In this document: one piece after another, positions 33,754 to 42,329 of the stretch
Layout: the number at the start of each line of letters is the position of its first letter
Position numbering within the stretch: the stretch's first letter is position 1
Assembly: GCF_035998295.1 (NCBI RefSeq)
Contig: NZ_DASYHS010000270.1
Location: forward strand, 1-54,915
Source: DASYHS01 sp035998295
GTDB lineage: Bacteria; Pseudomonadota; Alphaproteobacteria; Azospirillales; Azospirillaceae
Direction of reading: 5' to 3'
Length of the DNA stretch: 54,915 nt
The notes under the pieces: generated by a model
Seen by the model: the letters and a program-made list of their open reading frames with translations, nothing else
Told to the model about the DNA's origin: nothing
Database searches by the model: none
Translations under genes and position numbers: made by a program

Positions 33754-36345
33754 TCAGGCGGCCCGGATCTGGGAGAGGAAGCGTTCGACCTGCCCGCGCA
33801 GTTCTTCGGCCCGGCCCGTCACGTCGGCCGCCGCCGCCAGGACGCGGGCCGCGGACTCCCCCGTCTGCCCCGACGCCTGCGTCACCCGGGCCATGCCGGC
33901 CGAGGCCCGCCCGGTGCCGGCCGCGGCACGGTTGACGTTGCGGGCGATCTCCTCGGTCGCCGATCCCTGCTGCTCGACCGCTGCCGCGATCTGGGCGGTG
34001 ATGCCGTCTATGGCCGAGATGGTGCTGCCGATCCCCTGGATCGCCCCGACGGCGTCCTTGGTGACCGACTGCATGGCTCCGATCTGGGTCGATATCTCCT
34101 CGGTCGCCCTGGCGGTCTGGGTCGCGAGGTTCTTGACCTCGCTCGCGACGACGGCGAAGCCCTTTCCGGCCTCCCCGGCCCGCGCCGCCTCGATCGTCGC
34201 GTTCAGGGCGAGCAGGTTCGTCTGGCCGGCGATCTCGCCAATCAGTCGGACGACCTCGCCGATCTTCAGGGCTGCGTCCTCCAGCCCACGCATGGTCGCA
34301 TCCGTACGCTCGGCATCGGCGACCGCAACCCGGGCGATGCGCGCGGACTCGTTCACCTGGCGACCGATCTCGGAGATCGATGCGGACAGCTCCTCCGCCG
34401 CCGCGGCGGCGGTCTGGACGCCGGAACTGGCCTCCTCGCTGGCATCGGCAACCGTCCTGGCCTCGCTGGCGGCACGATCGGCTGTCCCGGCCATGGAGTT
34501 CGCCGTCTCATGCATCTCGCCCGCCGAGGCCGAGACCCGCTCGACGACCGCCATCACCTCGGCCTCGAACCGGTCGGCAAGGCCGAGCCGCGCGGAACGC
34601 CGTTCTTCCGAGGCCCGGCGCCGTTCCTGCTCGGCGCGCGCCTCGGCCGCCCGCATCTCGATCGCGTTGCCGCGGAACACCTCCAGCGCCCTCGACATCT
34701 CCGCGATCTCGTCGCGTCCGCCCCGCGGGGTCGCCGCGTCGAGATCGCCGTCGGCGATGCGGCGCATCGCGAGCGCCAGCGCGTGCATGCGCCCGGCGAC
34801 GGACCGGCCGACATAGAGCCACACAATCAGCCCGGCGGCGAGAAGGCTGGCACCGGCGATCGCGAGCATCAGCAGGCGACCCTGCCCGACCGCCTCGCCG
34901 ACCTGCCCTGCGGCCGTGTCGGCATCGGCCTGCGAGGCGGCGACCAGGACGCGTACCGCCTCACCGAGTTCGGTCGCGAGCGCGCGGCTCTCGGCGAGCA
35001 GCGCGGCCGACGCCTCGGTCGCGCGCAATTCCGACGTCCGCAGCGCGAACACGCCGTCGGCACCGCTGCCGAAGGCGACGAGCCGCTCGGCCACCGGGCT
35101 CAGCCGTGCCGCCGTATCGGCGGGAACGAAGGCAAGGCTGGCGACGAAGTCTCCCGCCGCCGCGTCGAAGCGCCGGGCCAGCGGACCGAGTACGTCGAGG
35201 CTCCGGGCGTTCACGCCTTCGTTGAGGAGGCCGGCGACGAGGTTGCCGGACGCCTCCAGTTCCAGATAGCCGCTGAATTCCGGCAAGCCCCGGTCGACGA
35301 GCGAGGAGATCGCCTCCTCTGCCCGGCGCGTCAGGTCGTCGCCCGCCGCCCCGATGCGCTCGCGCGCGCCAGCGACCAATGGCTGGAGCGCCTCGTGAAG
35401 CTGGCCTTCGATGCCGGCCGCCTCGTCGGCCAGGGATGCGACGCTCCGGGTAAGGGCGAACGGATTGATCAGTTCGTCCCGGCGCAGCACGAAGATGGAC
35501 CCCTCGCCCCGGCCGACGGCGACCAGGTCGCGCACGAGCGGAACGACGGCGTCGCCGCCCGGCATGCGAGCGACCCGGTCGGTGGCCGCGTCTATCCGCG
35601 CGGCGACGGCCTCGAACTCCGCCGCGGCGGCTTCCAGGTCGTCGATCCTGTCCCAGAGCGCCACGCGCACGATCGCATTGGCCAGCGCCGCGACGTCCGC
35701 GCGCAGTTCGAAAGCGGCGATCAGGTCGGCCGACGCCTCACCCGTCAAGCGGGAAACGGCCACCGAAGTCAGGACGTTGATGTCGCCCGCCCTGCCCCTC
35801 AGGTCGTCACCCGCCGCGAGAACGAGCGGGTCCAGGGCTTCCAGCAGCTCCGCATGAGCATTCGCGATCTCGGGCACGAGACGCTCCAACTGGCCGCGCA
35901 GTTCGATCCGCCGGGCGACCGTCCCGCCGAGTTCCTGAAGCTTGCCGTCCATGGCAGAGGCACGGGCGGCGAGGCCGTCGACGCCTTCGGCTCCGCGCGC
36001 GGCAAGCGTGTCGATCAGCGCGGCGAGGCTTGCCGAGCGGGCGCCGAGCCCGTCCAGCAGACGCCGCCGCTCGGTCTCGTCGTGGGCCGCGTCGAGCACG
36101 GGGGCCGCCGCAGCGATCGCGGCGCTCTCCTCGGCGAGCTGGCGCGCGGCGGACATGGCCGGCAGGCTGTCCTGCGTTATCGCATCCAGCCGCCCCTCCA
36201 CCGTCTGGTACGAGAGCAGGGCGACCGCGGCCGAGACCACCGTCATCGCCGCGACCACCCCGAAAGCCAGCAACAGCTTGGCGCGGATGCCGAACCGGCC
36301 CCCGGCCGTCTGCGGCTTGACGCCCCGCGATGCATCTTGCGTCAT
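33754..36345 (-). CDS. Methyl-accepting chemotaxis protein with large helical sensory domain
   Basis: 863 residues. One helix at about 22-44 and a second at about 502-524 enclose a periplasmic domain of some 455 residues, roughly three times the usual size and almost all helical, so it may be a repeated four-helix-bundle sensor. HAMP follows (RRIADGDLDAATPRGGRDEI), then the signalling tip GEIAGQTNLLALNATIEAAR and NLATQTARATEEI. The ATG at 36345 has GAGGAGG upstream; an ATG at 36393 with GGGAG five bases away is also possible. The ligand is unknown; no other che genes are adjacent. Confidence 0.88.
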   Translation of the reverse strand: MTQDASRGVKPQTAGGRFGIRAKLLLAFGVVAAMTVVSAAVALLSYQTVEGRLDAITQDSLPAMSAARQLAEESAAIAAAAPVLDAAHDETERRRLLDGLGARSASLAALIDTLAARGAEGVDGLAARASAMDGKLQELGGTVARRIELRGQLERLVPEIANAHAELLEALDPLVLAAGDDLRGRAGDINVLTSVAVSRLTGEASADLIAAFELRADVAALANAIVRVALWDRIDDLEAAAAEFEAVAARIDAATDRVARMPGGDAVVPLVRDLVAVGRGEGSIFVLRRDELINPFALTRSVASLADEAAGIEGQLHEALQPLVAGARERIGAAGDDLTRRAEEAISSLVDRGLPEFSGYLELEASGNLVAGLLNEGVNARSLDVLGPLARRFDAAAGDFVASLAFVPADTAARLSPVAERLVAFGSGADGVFALRTSELRATEASAALLAESRALATELGEAVRVLVAASQADADTAAGQVGEAVGQGRLLMLAIAGASLLAAGLIVWLYVGRSVAGRMHALALAMRRIADGDLDAATPRGGRDEIAEMSRALEVFRGNAIEMRAAEARAEQERRRASEERRSARLGLADRFEAEVMAVVERVSASAGEMHETANSMAGTADRAASEARTVADASEEASSGVQTAAAAAEELSASISEIGRQVNESARIARVAVADAERTDATMRGLEDAALKIGEVVRLIGEIAGQTNLLALNATIEAARAGEAGKGFAVVASEVKNLATQTARATEEISTQIGAMQSVTKDAVGAIQGIGSTISAIDGITAQIAAAVEQQGSATEEIARNVNRAAAGTGRASAGMARVTQASGQTGESAARVLAAAADVTGRAEELRGQVERFLSQIRAA

Positions 36346-37008
36346 CGTTCTCGATGCCTCCTCGTTCTCGCGGGGAATCCCCGCCGCCAACATCTCGTCT
36401 CCCGCGAACGTGCGCGTCCCCGGCAGCCGCCCGCATTCGTGGCAGGCGCGCCACCAGTATACCTGAATATTCCCATATGCGCGCCTGGGCTGTGGCGTCG
36501 GGCCGCGCATGCCGATTTCTTCACGGCCTACACCTCCCTTGCGGCACCTGACTCGCCGGCACGTCACGGAGCACGGCGCTCCACGGGACCGACCATCCTC
36601 CTCGCCCCGTGACTTTTCCGCGGCAGCCGAGTATCGCGTGCCATTTTTATTTCGGTCGTTGATGAATTGGCCCGCTGCTCTATCTTGGATAGTCCCGGAA
36701 AACTTGACCTCAAACCTGAATGGCCGTACGATTTTTCTGTCTTTGTCATGAAGACGGATACGCAGCAGACACAATGACGCGCTGCAAAGTCGTCGATGTC
36801 GCACCCGCGCTGGGGTATCGGCCGGGTCGCCACCTACCGGCCAGCACGCAGTCCTTGCGCGAAAGGGACGAATGGCCTTATTAAAAATAAAATGTACCGA
36901 AACATTCTCGTGCCGTCGGCCGGCACGCGCGGTACGCCATCGCAGGGCGCCTTCACGGCGCGGAGAGTGGGGGCGCATGGTCCGGTTTGCGTGGAACGGG
37001 AGTTGGGA
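36346..37008. other. 663-bp intergenic region between divergent receptor and EAL-like genes
   Basis: No convincing gene is seen. The stretch 36600-36900 is clearly richer in A and T than its surroundings, and holds TTATT-AAA-AATAA (36878-36890). Two short stems lie nearer the EAL-like gene: GTGCCG/CGGCAC (36910-36926) and GCGCC/GGCGC (36947-36961). It probably holds both promoters and a long 5' leader for the EAL-like gene. Confidence 0.5.
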
Positions 37009-38304
37009 ATGACGCAGCTTCACCGTCCGCGTGACAACCGTCCGGCACGCGACTGGGTGCGCGTCAAACCCGGCGAGAAGGCGACCGCCGTTCCCGAACG
37101 GCCGCAGCACGACGACGAAAGACTCCTGGCCCTCCTGCATTCCGCCAAGCGCGAGCTCCAGGGCTTGCGGCTCGTCCACCTGCACCTGTCGCTCCTGAAG
37201 GACAAGAACTACGGCGACGTCGGCGCAATCCGCCGCGCGTTCCAGGACATCTCCGAGAACTCCGCCTTCCTCCAGATCTTCAGCCTGTCGAACGACGACG
37301 TGCTGATCCTCTACAAGGGGATCAAGTTCTCGAGCATCACCGACGTCTGCCAGAAGATCGAGAAGCTTCTCCTCTCGCGCACCCAGGCTACGGGGCCGAA
37401 TCCCTACAAGGAGGATTCGCTCTACTCGATCATGGAGCTGTCGCTCAACTTCGTGAACGTGATCCGGTTCATCGAGGGGTTGGGACAGGACGGCGGCAGC
37501 GAGGGCGGCAAGCACAAGACGAAGCCGCCCATCACTATCGAGGAGCTGGCCAAGATCGAACGGCAGATGGCGATCTTCGACCTGTCGCCGTTCATGCTGA
37601 ACCAGCCGGTCGTCAACCTGCGCTCCGAAGACCGCAACGAGCGGGAGTATTTCGAGCTCTACATCGCCGTCAAGACGCTAGAGGAACGCCTCAGTCCGGA
37701 CTTCGACATCACCGCCAACCGGTGGCTGTTCAACTACTTCACCGCGAACCTGGACAACTCCGTCCTCAAGGCCCTCAACTACGGCGTCGATTTCCTGAAG
37801 GGACAACGTATCGGTCTCAACCTGAACCTTACGACGGTGATGTCGGCGGCCTTCGTCAAGTTCGACGAGCGGCTGACGGCCGAGCTGCGCGACAACGTGG
37901 TTCTGGAGATCAACAAGTCCGACCTGGTCGAGAACGAAGCGCTGTACCGGGAGGTCGTGGATTTCGCCAGCCAGCGCGGCTACAAGATCTGCATCGACGG
38001 CCTGACGCCGTTCTGGGTCACGCACATGGACCTGGAATACATGGCCGCCGACTACGCGAAGATCTTCTGGTCGCCCGACTTCCAGGAAATGAGCGAGGAG
38101 GAGCTTGCCTCCTTCGGCGACCGCATCTCCCAGCAGGAGAATTGCCGCTTCATCCTGGCGCGCTGCGGCACGGTGTCGGGCCTGCTGTTCGCCTACAAGC
38201 ACGGGATCGACCTCGTGCAGGGCCGCATGGTCGACAACATCCTGCGCAAGGGCGTCAACCTTGCGGACGCCATCAAGACCGCCAAGGTGATGGACGACGA
38301 ATAG
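37009..38304 (+). CDS. Degenerate EAL-domain protein
   Basis: 431 residues. The C-terminal 240 residues follow the EAL fold (NLRSEDRNEREYFELYIAV, GLNLNLTTVMSAAF, NVVLEINKSDLVEN, DYAKIFWSPDF, HGIDLVQGRMVDNIL). The signature EAL is ELY and the metal-binding DDFGTG is replaced by IDGLTP, so cyclic-di-GMP hydrolysis is unlikely; it may bind cyclic-di-GMP or proteins instead. The N-terminal 190 residues (RLVHLHLSLLKDKNYGDVGA) look like a degenerate GGDEF. The ATG at 37009 has GGGAG six bases upstream. It is followed directly by the convergent epimerase-like gene. Confidence 0.75.
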   Translation: MTQLHRPRDNRPARDWVRVKPGEKATAVPERPQHDDERLLALLHSAKRELQGLRLVHLHLSLLKDKNYGDVGAIRRAFQDISENSAFLQIFSLSNDDVLILYKGIKFSSITDVCQKIEKLLLSRTQATGPNPYKEDSLYSIMELSLNFVNVIRFIEGLGQDGGSEGGKHKTKPPITIEELAKIERQMAIFDLSPFMLNQPVVNLRSEDRNEREYFELYIAVKTLEERLSPDFDITANRWLFNYFTANLDNSVLKALNYGVDFLKGQRIGLNLNLTTVMSAAFVKFDERLTAELRDNVVLEINKSDLVENEALYREVVDFASQRGYKICIDGLTPFWVTHMDLEYMAADYAKIFWSPDFQEMSEEELASFGDRISQQENCRFILARCGTVSGLLFAYKHGIDLVQGRMVDNILRKGVNLADAIKTAKVMDDE

Positions 38305-38313
38305 GCCGGGGTT

Positions 38314-39258
38314 TCAGGCGACCGAGCGGGCGCGCCCTGCGCGCACGAGAGAAGTCACGACCTGCTCCAGCCCGGACCGCTCGGGCCGCCAGCCCAGAGC
38401 GGCGGATGCGCGCCCGGCGAGCGGTACCGGCCAAGGCGGGAGAACTTCCGTCCCCACCGGCGGTGCCAGCCGGCGCCCGGTAGCCCGTCCGACGGCGGCC
38501 AGCACTTCTTCCGGCGTGTTGCCGCGTCCCGTGCCGAGATTGAGCACCAGCGTCCGTCCGCCGGCCAGCAGGTGACCCAAACTCCGCGCCATCCCCTCGG
38601 CGGCATCCACGACGTGCAGGTAGTCGCTGGTCCGGAAGTCCGACCCCGCCGCGAGCGCGCCCGCACCGGCAAGGGCGGCGGAGACCGCCCGGGCCAGGAG
38701 GTGGCCGCCGGGCATCGGCGCCCCCTCGAGCACCCCCGCGGGCACCGTCGGATCGGCGCCCGCGAGCGGCGGCAGGCGCAGGCACGCCGTGCGCATGTCG
38801 TAGGCGACACCGGCGTCGAGCAGCATGCGCTCGACGATCATCTTGGCCGTCGCCGCGGGTCCGGCCGGCGCCAGCGGGGCATCCTCGTCGACCGGCTGGT
38901 CGGGAGTGCCGTAGACGCTGGCGCAGCCCGCTGCGGCAATGCGGCGGACCTCATGGTCCTGCATGGCTTCCAGCAGCGCCAGCGCCCCGCCGACGTCGCA
39001 GGCATAGCGACGGCCGGGGACGGCATCGCGCGATCCGGCGCAATGCGCCACGGCATCGGGGCGGTACAGCGTGAGCGCACGGCTCAGGGCGGTGCGGTCG
39101 CGCAGATCGCCGACCACGAGCGGTCCCCAGCGCACGCAGGCCGTATCGCCCGTGACCAAGCTGTCGAACGTGACCGGCAAATGGCCGTCGGCGGCCAGCC
39201 TGCGGCACAGGTGGCTGCCGAGATAACCGGCACCGCCGGTGACGAGAATGGTCGCCAT
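38314..39258 (-). CDS. NAD-dependent epimerase/dehydratase-like protein lacking catalytic Ser and Tyr
   Basis: 314 residues of the extended SDR family, closest to UDP-glucose 4-epimerase by layout: TGGAGYLGSH at 7-16, ACDVGGALALLEAMQ at 87-101 and RLPPLAGADP later. The residue equivalent to catalytic Ser124 of E. coli GalE is Cys112 (GCASVYG), and the YxxxK tyrosine is Ala135 (GPAATAK); Lys139 remains. It may bind nucleotide sugar without epimerising it, or use another mechanism. The ATG at 39258 has GGGAGG five bases upstream and a short stem (39271-39285) just before that. No other sugar genes are near. Confidence 0.78.
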   Translation of the reverse strand: MATILVTGGAGYLGSHLCRRLAADGHLPVTFDSLVTGDTACVRWGPLVVGDLRDRTALSRALTLYRPDAVAHCAGSRDAVPGRRYACDVGGALALLEAMQDHEVRRIAAAGCASVYGTPDQPVDEDAPLAPAGPAATAKMIVERMLLDAGVAYDMRTACLRLPPLAGADPTVPAGVLEGAPMPGGHLLARAVSAALAGAGALAAGSDFRTSDYLHVVDAAEGMARSLGHLLAGGRTLVLNLGTGRGNTPEEVLAAVGRATGRRLAPPVGTEVLPPWPVPLAGRASAALGWRPERSGLEQVVTSLVRAGRARSVA

Positions 39259-39270
39259 GTGTCCTCCCGA

Positions 39271-39285
39271 AGCACCCCAGGTGCT
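39271..39285 (-). promoter_or_regulatory. Small stem beside the ribosome site of the epimerase-like gene
   Basis: AGCACC and GGTGCT pair around CCA. The stem ends two bases before the GGGAGG ribosome site of the epimerase-like gene. It could modulate translation, or it may be chance in GC-rich DNA. Confidence 0.25.
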
Positions 39286-39419
39286 GCCGACGTTAACGGC
39301 CGGCGGACGCGATCGGAACCGGAGGGGACGAGGTACCTTGCTCGACCCGCTTTCCCACTCGACCGTCGCGCCGACCCGAGCGATGCTCGCGCCGGATCGA
39401 ACCGCGGGGAAGACTGCCG

Positions 39420-40307
39420 GTGACACCGTTGCTGCTGCTGATCCTGCTCGGCTTCAACGGCGCCGTCTATCTCGTCTTGGGGCGGATCGCCGTGACCGGC
39501 GGCGCGAACGGGTTGCTCCTGGCGCTGTGCCAGGCCGCGGCCGGTGCGGCCGTGCTCTGGCCCGCCTGCGCGATGCGCGGGGAACGCCTCGGCGTCGATG
39601 CCCGCACCCTTGGCTTCTATGCCGGCGGCGCCTTGATCGGCATCGTGCTGCCGGCCGTCGCGGCCTTCGCCGCCCTGCCGCATGTCGGCGCCGGGCTGAT
39701 GGCGACGACGATCGCCACCAGCCCCGTCTTCACGACCCTGATCGCCCATGCGGCCGGGGTCGAACGGTTCGGGCTGCGCCGCGGCATCGGCGTCGCCTGC
39801 ACCTTCGCCGGAGCGGTGCTGATCGTCGGCGGGCCCGAAGCGGACGGACAGCGCGACCCGTTCTGGCTCGCGGTCGGATTGCTCGCGCCATTCTTCCTCG
39901 CTTGCGGCAACGTCTTCCGCACGCGGTTCTGGCCGCGGGGCCACAGCGCCTTCCAGGTCGGCGCGGGCATCGGCCTCGCCGGCGTGATCGTGGCGACGCC
40001 ACTGGCTCTCGCTTCGGGCGCCGTCGCGGCCGTCGCCGGGCTCGGCCTCGCGCCCGGCATGGCACTCGCGGGCTTCATTGCCGTGAACGGATTGAACGCG
40101 CTGCCCTACTACCGGCTCCAGCAGATCGCCGGGCCGGTCTATCTGAGCCTGCTGGGCCACGTCGTGGCGGTGTTCGGCGTCCTGCTCGGCGCCCTTGCCC
40201 TAGGCGAGCGCTACGGCCCCTGGGAACTGGCCGGCGTGGCGCTGGTGCTGGCCGGCGTCGCCGCCGTCACCCGCCGGCCCGGCGCGCGGAAGCCGCTCAC
40301 CCCCTAG
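39420..40307 (+). CDS. EamA/DMT-family transporter
   Basis: 295 residues with about ten helices in two five-helix repeats, the standard EamA layout. The second repeat has LGHVVAVFGVLLGALALGER, the family's conserved tail. It probably exports a metabolite; substrates in this family are not predictable. The start is a GTG at 39420 with GGGGAAG upstream. The 3' end overlaps the 3' end of the convergent regA gene by 11 bp. Confidence 0.83.
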   Translation: MTPLLLLILLGFNGAVYLVLGRIAVTGGANGLLLALCQAAAGAAVLWPACAMRGERLGVDARTLGFYAGGALIGIVLPAVAAFAALPHVGAGLMATTIATSPVFTTLIAHAAGVERFGLRRGIGVACTFAGAVLIVGGPEADGQRDPFWLAVGLLAPFFLACGNVFRTRFWPRGHSAFQVGAGIGLAGVIVATPLALASGAVAAVAGLGLAPGMALAGFIAVNGLNALPYYRLQQIAGPVYLSLLGHVVAVFGVLLGALALGERYGPWELAGVALVLAGVAAVTRRPGARKPLTP

Positions 40308-40881
40308 GGGCATGCTTGTTCAAGATCCGCTGCAGGGTGCGGCGATGCATCTTCAGGCGGCGCGCCGTCTCCGACACGTTGCGGTCGCACTGCTCGAAGA
40401 CGCGCTGGATATGCTCCCAACGGACCCGGTCCGCGGACATCGGGTTCTCCGGCGGCGGCGGCAGGGGGCGTCCGTCGGCCAGCAGCGCGGCCTCGACCGC
40501 ATCGGCATCGGCCGGCTTCGGCAGGTAGTCGACCGCCCCCGCCTTCACCGCGGCGACGGCGGTCGCGATGTTGCCGTAGCCGGTCAGCACGACGATGCGG
40601 GCATCGGGGCGCGCATCGCGCAGCGCCGCCACGACGTCGAGGCCGCTGCCGTCGCCGAGGCGCAGGTCGACGACCGCGAAGGACGGGGCCGCCTCGTGCG
40701 CGATCTCGATACCCGCGGCGACGCTGTCGACGGCGACCACGTCGAAGCCTCGCTTCTCCATCGCGCGGGCCAGCCGGTTGCGGAACGGTGCGTCGTCGTC
40801 GACGACCAGCAGGCTGCGGGACGCGTCGCCGGTGAAGGTCAGCTTGACGCCGTCGCCGTTCTGGGAGCTGTCGGAGGTCAT
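40297..40881 (-). CDS. regA: Redox response regulator RegA/ActR/PrrA
   Basis: 194 residues: a receiver domain with the acidic pocket Asp28-Asp30, phosphorylated Asp72 in VVDLRLGDG, VVLTGYGN and a Lys in YLPKPAD, then the four-proline hinge PLPPPPENP and a Fis-type helix-turn-helix (NVSETARRLKMHRRTLQRIL). That C-terminal HTH is virtually invariant across alphaproteobacterial RegA proteins. RegA controls photosynthesis, respiration, nitrogen and carbon fixation genes in response to redox state. It lies 13 bp downstream of regB. Confidence 0.95.
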   Translation of the reverse strand: MTSDSSQNGDGVKLTFTGDASRSLLVVDDDAPFRNRLARAMEKRGFDVVAVDSVAAGIEIAHEAAPSFAVVDLRLGDGSGLDVVAALRDARPDARIVVLTGYGNIATAVAAVKAGAVDYLPKPADADAVEAALLADGRPLPPPPENPMSADRVRWEHIQRVFEQCDRNVSETARRLKMHRRTLQRILNKHAPRG

Positions 40882-40894
40882 GGCCGTCCCCGTA

Positions 40895-42241
40895 TCAGGC
40901 TTTCGCATCGAATATCGGCGGTTGCCAACGTACGACAACGCTCGCACCGCCGCTACGGCTATTGGTGAAGCTCACCTCCGCGCCCGTGCGCTCGAGCAGC
41001 GTCTCGGCGATGAAGATGCCGAGCCCCATATGCCCGCGCCCCTCGGCGCGCGAGGATATGTAGGGTTCGCCGATGCGTGCGAGCAGCCCGGGCGGGAACC
41101 CCGGCCCGTCGTCGGTGACGCTCACGGTCAGCCGGTCCTGGTCCCATTCCATGCGCACCACCACCTGCGTATGGGCGAACTGCATCGCGTTCTGCACGAG
41201 GTTGCCGAGGCCGTGGATGATCTCGGGACTGCGCCGGACCATGGGAAGCGACGACACTTCCGCTCCGCCGGCGGGGTGGCCGGCGGGGTGGCCGGCGGGG
41301 TGGCGCGAGGCGTGCTCCTCGATCCGCAGCTCGACATGGGGCAGCTTGTGCGGCGCCGCGGCAGCCTCGATCAGGGCGCGCAGCGGCAGCCGGTCGTAAG
41401 GCTCGCCACCCTCGGCCTCGGGCTTGCGCGACAGATCGGCCAGGATGTCGCGGCAGCGTACGGCTTGGCTCTGCAGGAGGGCGATGTCCTCGGCCAGCGG
41501 GTCGTCGGGCGGCACCTCGCGCGCCAGTTCCTTGGCGACCAGGCTGATCGTGCCCAGCGGCGTGCCGAGCTCGTGCGCGGCGGCCGCGGCCAGCGCGCCC
41601 AGCGCCGACAGCTTCTGCTCGCGCGCGAGCGCCATCTGGCTGGCGGACAGCGCGTCCGAGATCCGCCGCGCCTCCTGCGCGACGCTCCAGACATAACCGG
41701 TGATGAAGATCGCCGAGATCGTGAGCGCCAGCCAGGTGCCGAGCGAGAACAGCGGCGGCAGCGTCAGCGGCCCGCCCGGCCAGGGCAGCGGGAAGCGCCA
41801 CAGGGCGAGCGCCGTGAGGCAGGCGAGCGCCAGCAGCGTGAGGCCGGCGACGGCGTTGCGCGACAGGATCGTCGCCGCGACCGTGAGCGGCGCCAGGATC
41901 AGGACGGCGAACGGGTTGTGGAGCCCGCCCGTGAGATAGAGCAGCAGCGAGAGCTGGAGCAGGTCGTAGCCGAGATAGAGCGCCGCATCCCGGTCGGCGA
42001 GGCGCGGCCGCGCCTTGCGTTGCGCGAGCGCCGCCAGGTTCAGCAGCACCGACGCGCCGATCGCCGCCAGCACCGGGCCGAGCGGCAGCGCCACGCCGAG
42101 GCCGAACTGCACCACGAGGACCGCGGTGAGCTGGCCTGCGATCGCGATCCAGCGGATCAGGATCAGCGTGCGCAACGTGACGCGCCCGTCGATCGCGGCC
42201 CCCGGGCGAAGGCTGCGCTCGGCGGTGTCGGCGTCGGTCAT
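40895..42241 (-). CDS. regB: Redox sensor histidine kinase RegB/ActS/PrrB
   Basis: 448 residues with six N-terminal helices and the quinone-binding heptad GGLHNPF (105-111) in a periplasmic loop. The phospho-acceptor is His223 in AAAAHELGTPLG, and the redox-active cysteine is Cys263 in VRCRDIL; the ATPase domain follows with NLVQNAMQFA and MGLGIFIAETLL. These features define RegB. An HPAG-type triple repeat (314-325) is inserted between the dimerisation and ATPase domains. It is transcribed with regA; the senC gene often found between the pair is absent here. Confidence 0.95.
   Translation of the reverse strand: MTDADTAERSLRPGAAIDGRVTLRTLILIRWIAIAGQLTAVLVVQFGLGVALPLGPVLAAIGASVLLNLAALAQRKARPRLADRDAALYLGYDLLQLSLLLYLTGGLHNPFAVLILAPLTVAATILSRNAVAGLTLLALACLTALALWRFPLPWPGGPLTLPPLFSLGTWLALTISAIFITGYVWSVAQEARRISDALSASQMALAREQKLSALGALAAAAAHELGTPLGTISLVAKELAREVPPDDPLAEDIALLQSQAVRCRDILADLSRKPEAEGGEPYDRLPLRALIEAAAAPHKLPHVELRIEEHASRHPAGHPAGHPAGGAEVSSLPMVRRSPEIIHGLGNLVQNAMQFAHTQVVVRMEWDQDRLTVSVTDDGPGFPPGLLARIGEPYISSRAEGRGHMGLGIFIAETLLERTGAEVSFTNSRSGGASVVVRWQPPIFDAKA
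41269..41304. repeat. Three perfect 12-bp tandem repeats in regB
   Basis: CGGCGGGGTGGC occurs three times in tandem, encoding HPAG repeated on the minus strand. The unit is a multiple of three, so gain or loss of copies would keep the frame. Confidence 0.9.
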
Positions 42242-42329
42242 GGCGGGGCGGCTCCGGCGGATGCAGGCAGGCGGACGCCGGCTTGTAGCGCGAAGCGGCC
42301 CGCCGCGTCCAGGAGCGGCGGGCCGCGCC

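Noticed and set aside
33754..37515. Extension of the chemoreceptor frame to 1253 codons
   Set aside because: The extra 390 codons cross the AT-rich intergenic region and the EAL-like gene and have no ribosome site or domain; starts at 36345 or 36393 are better.
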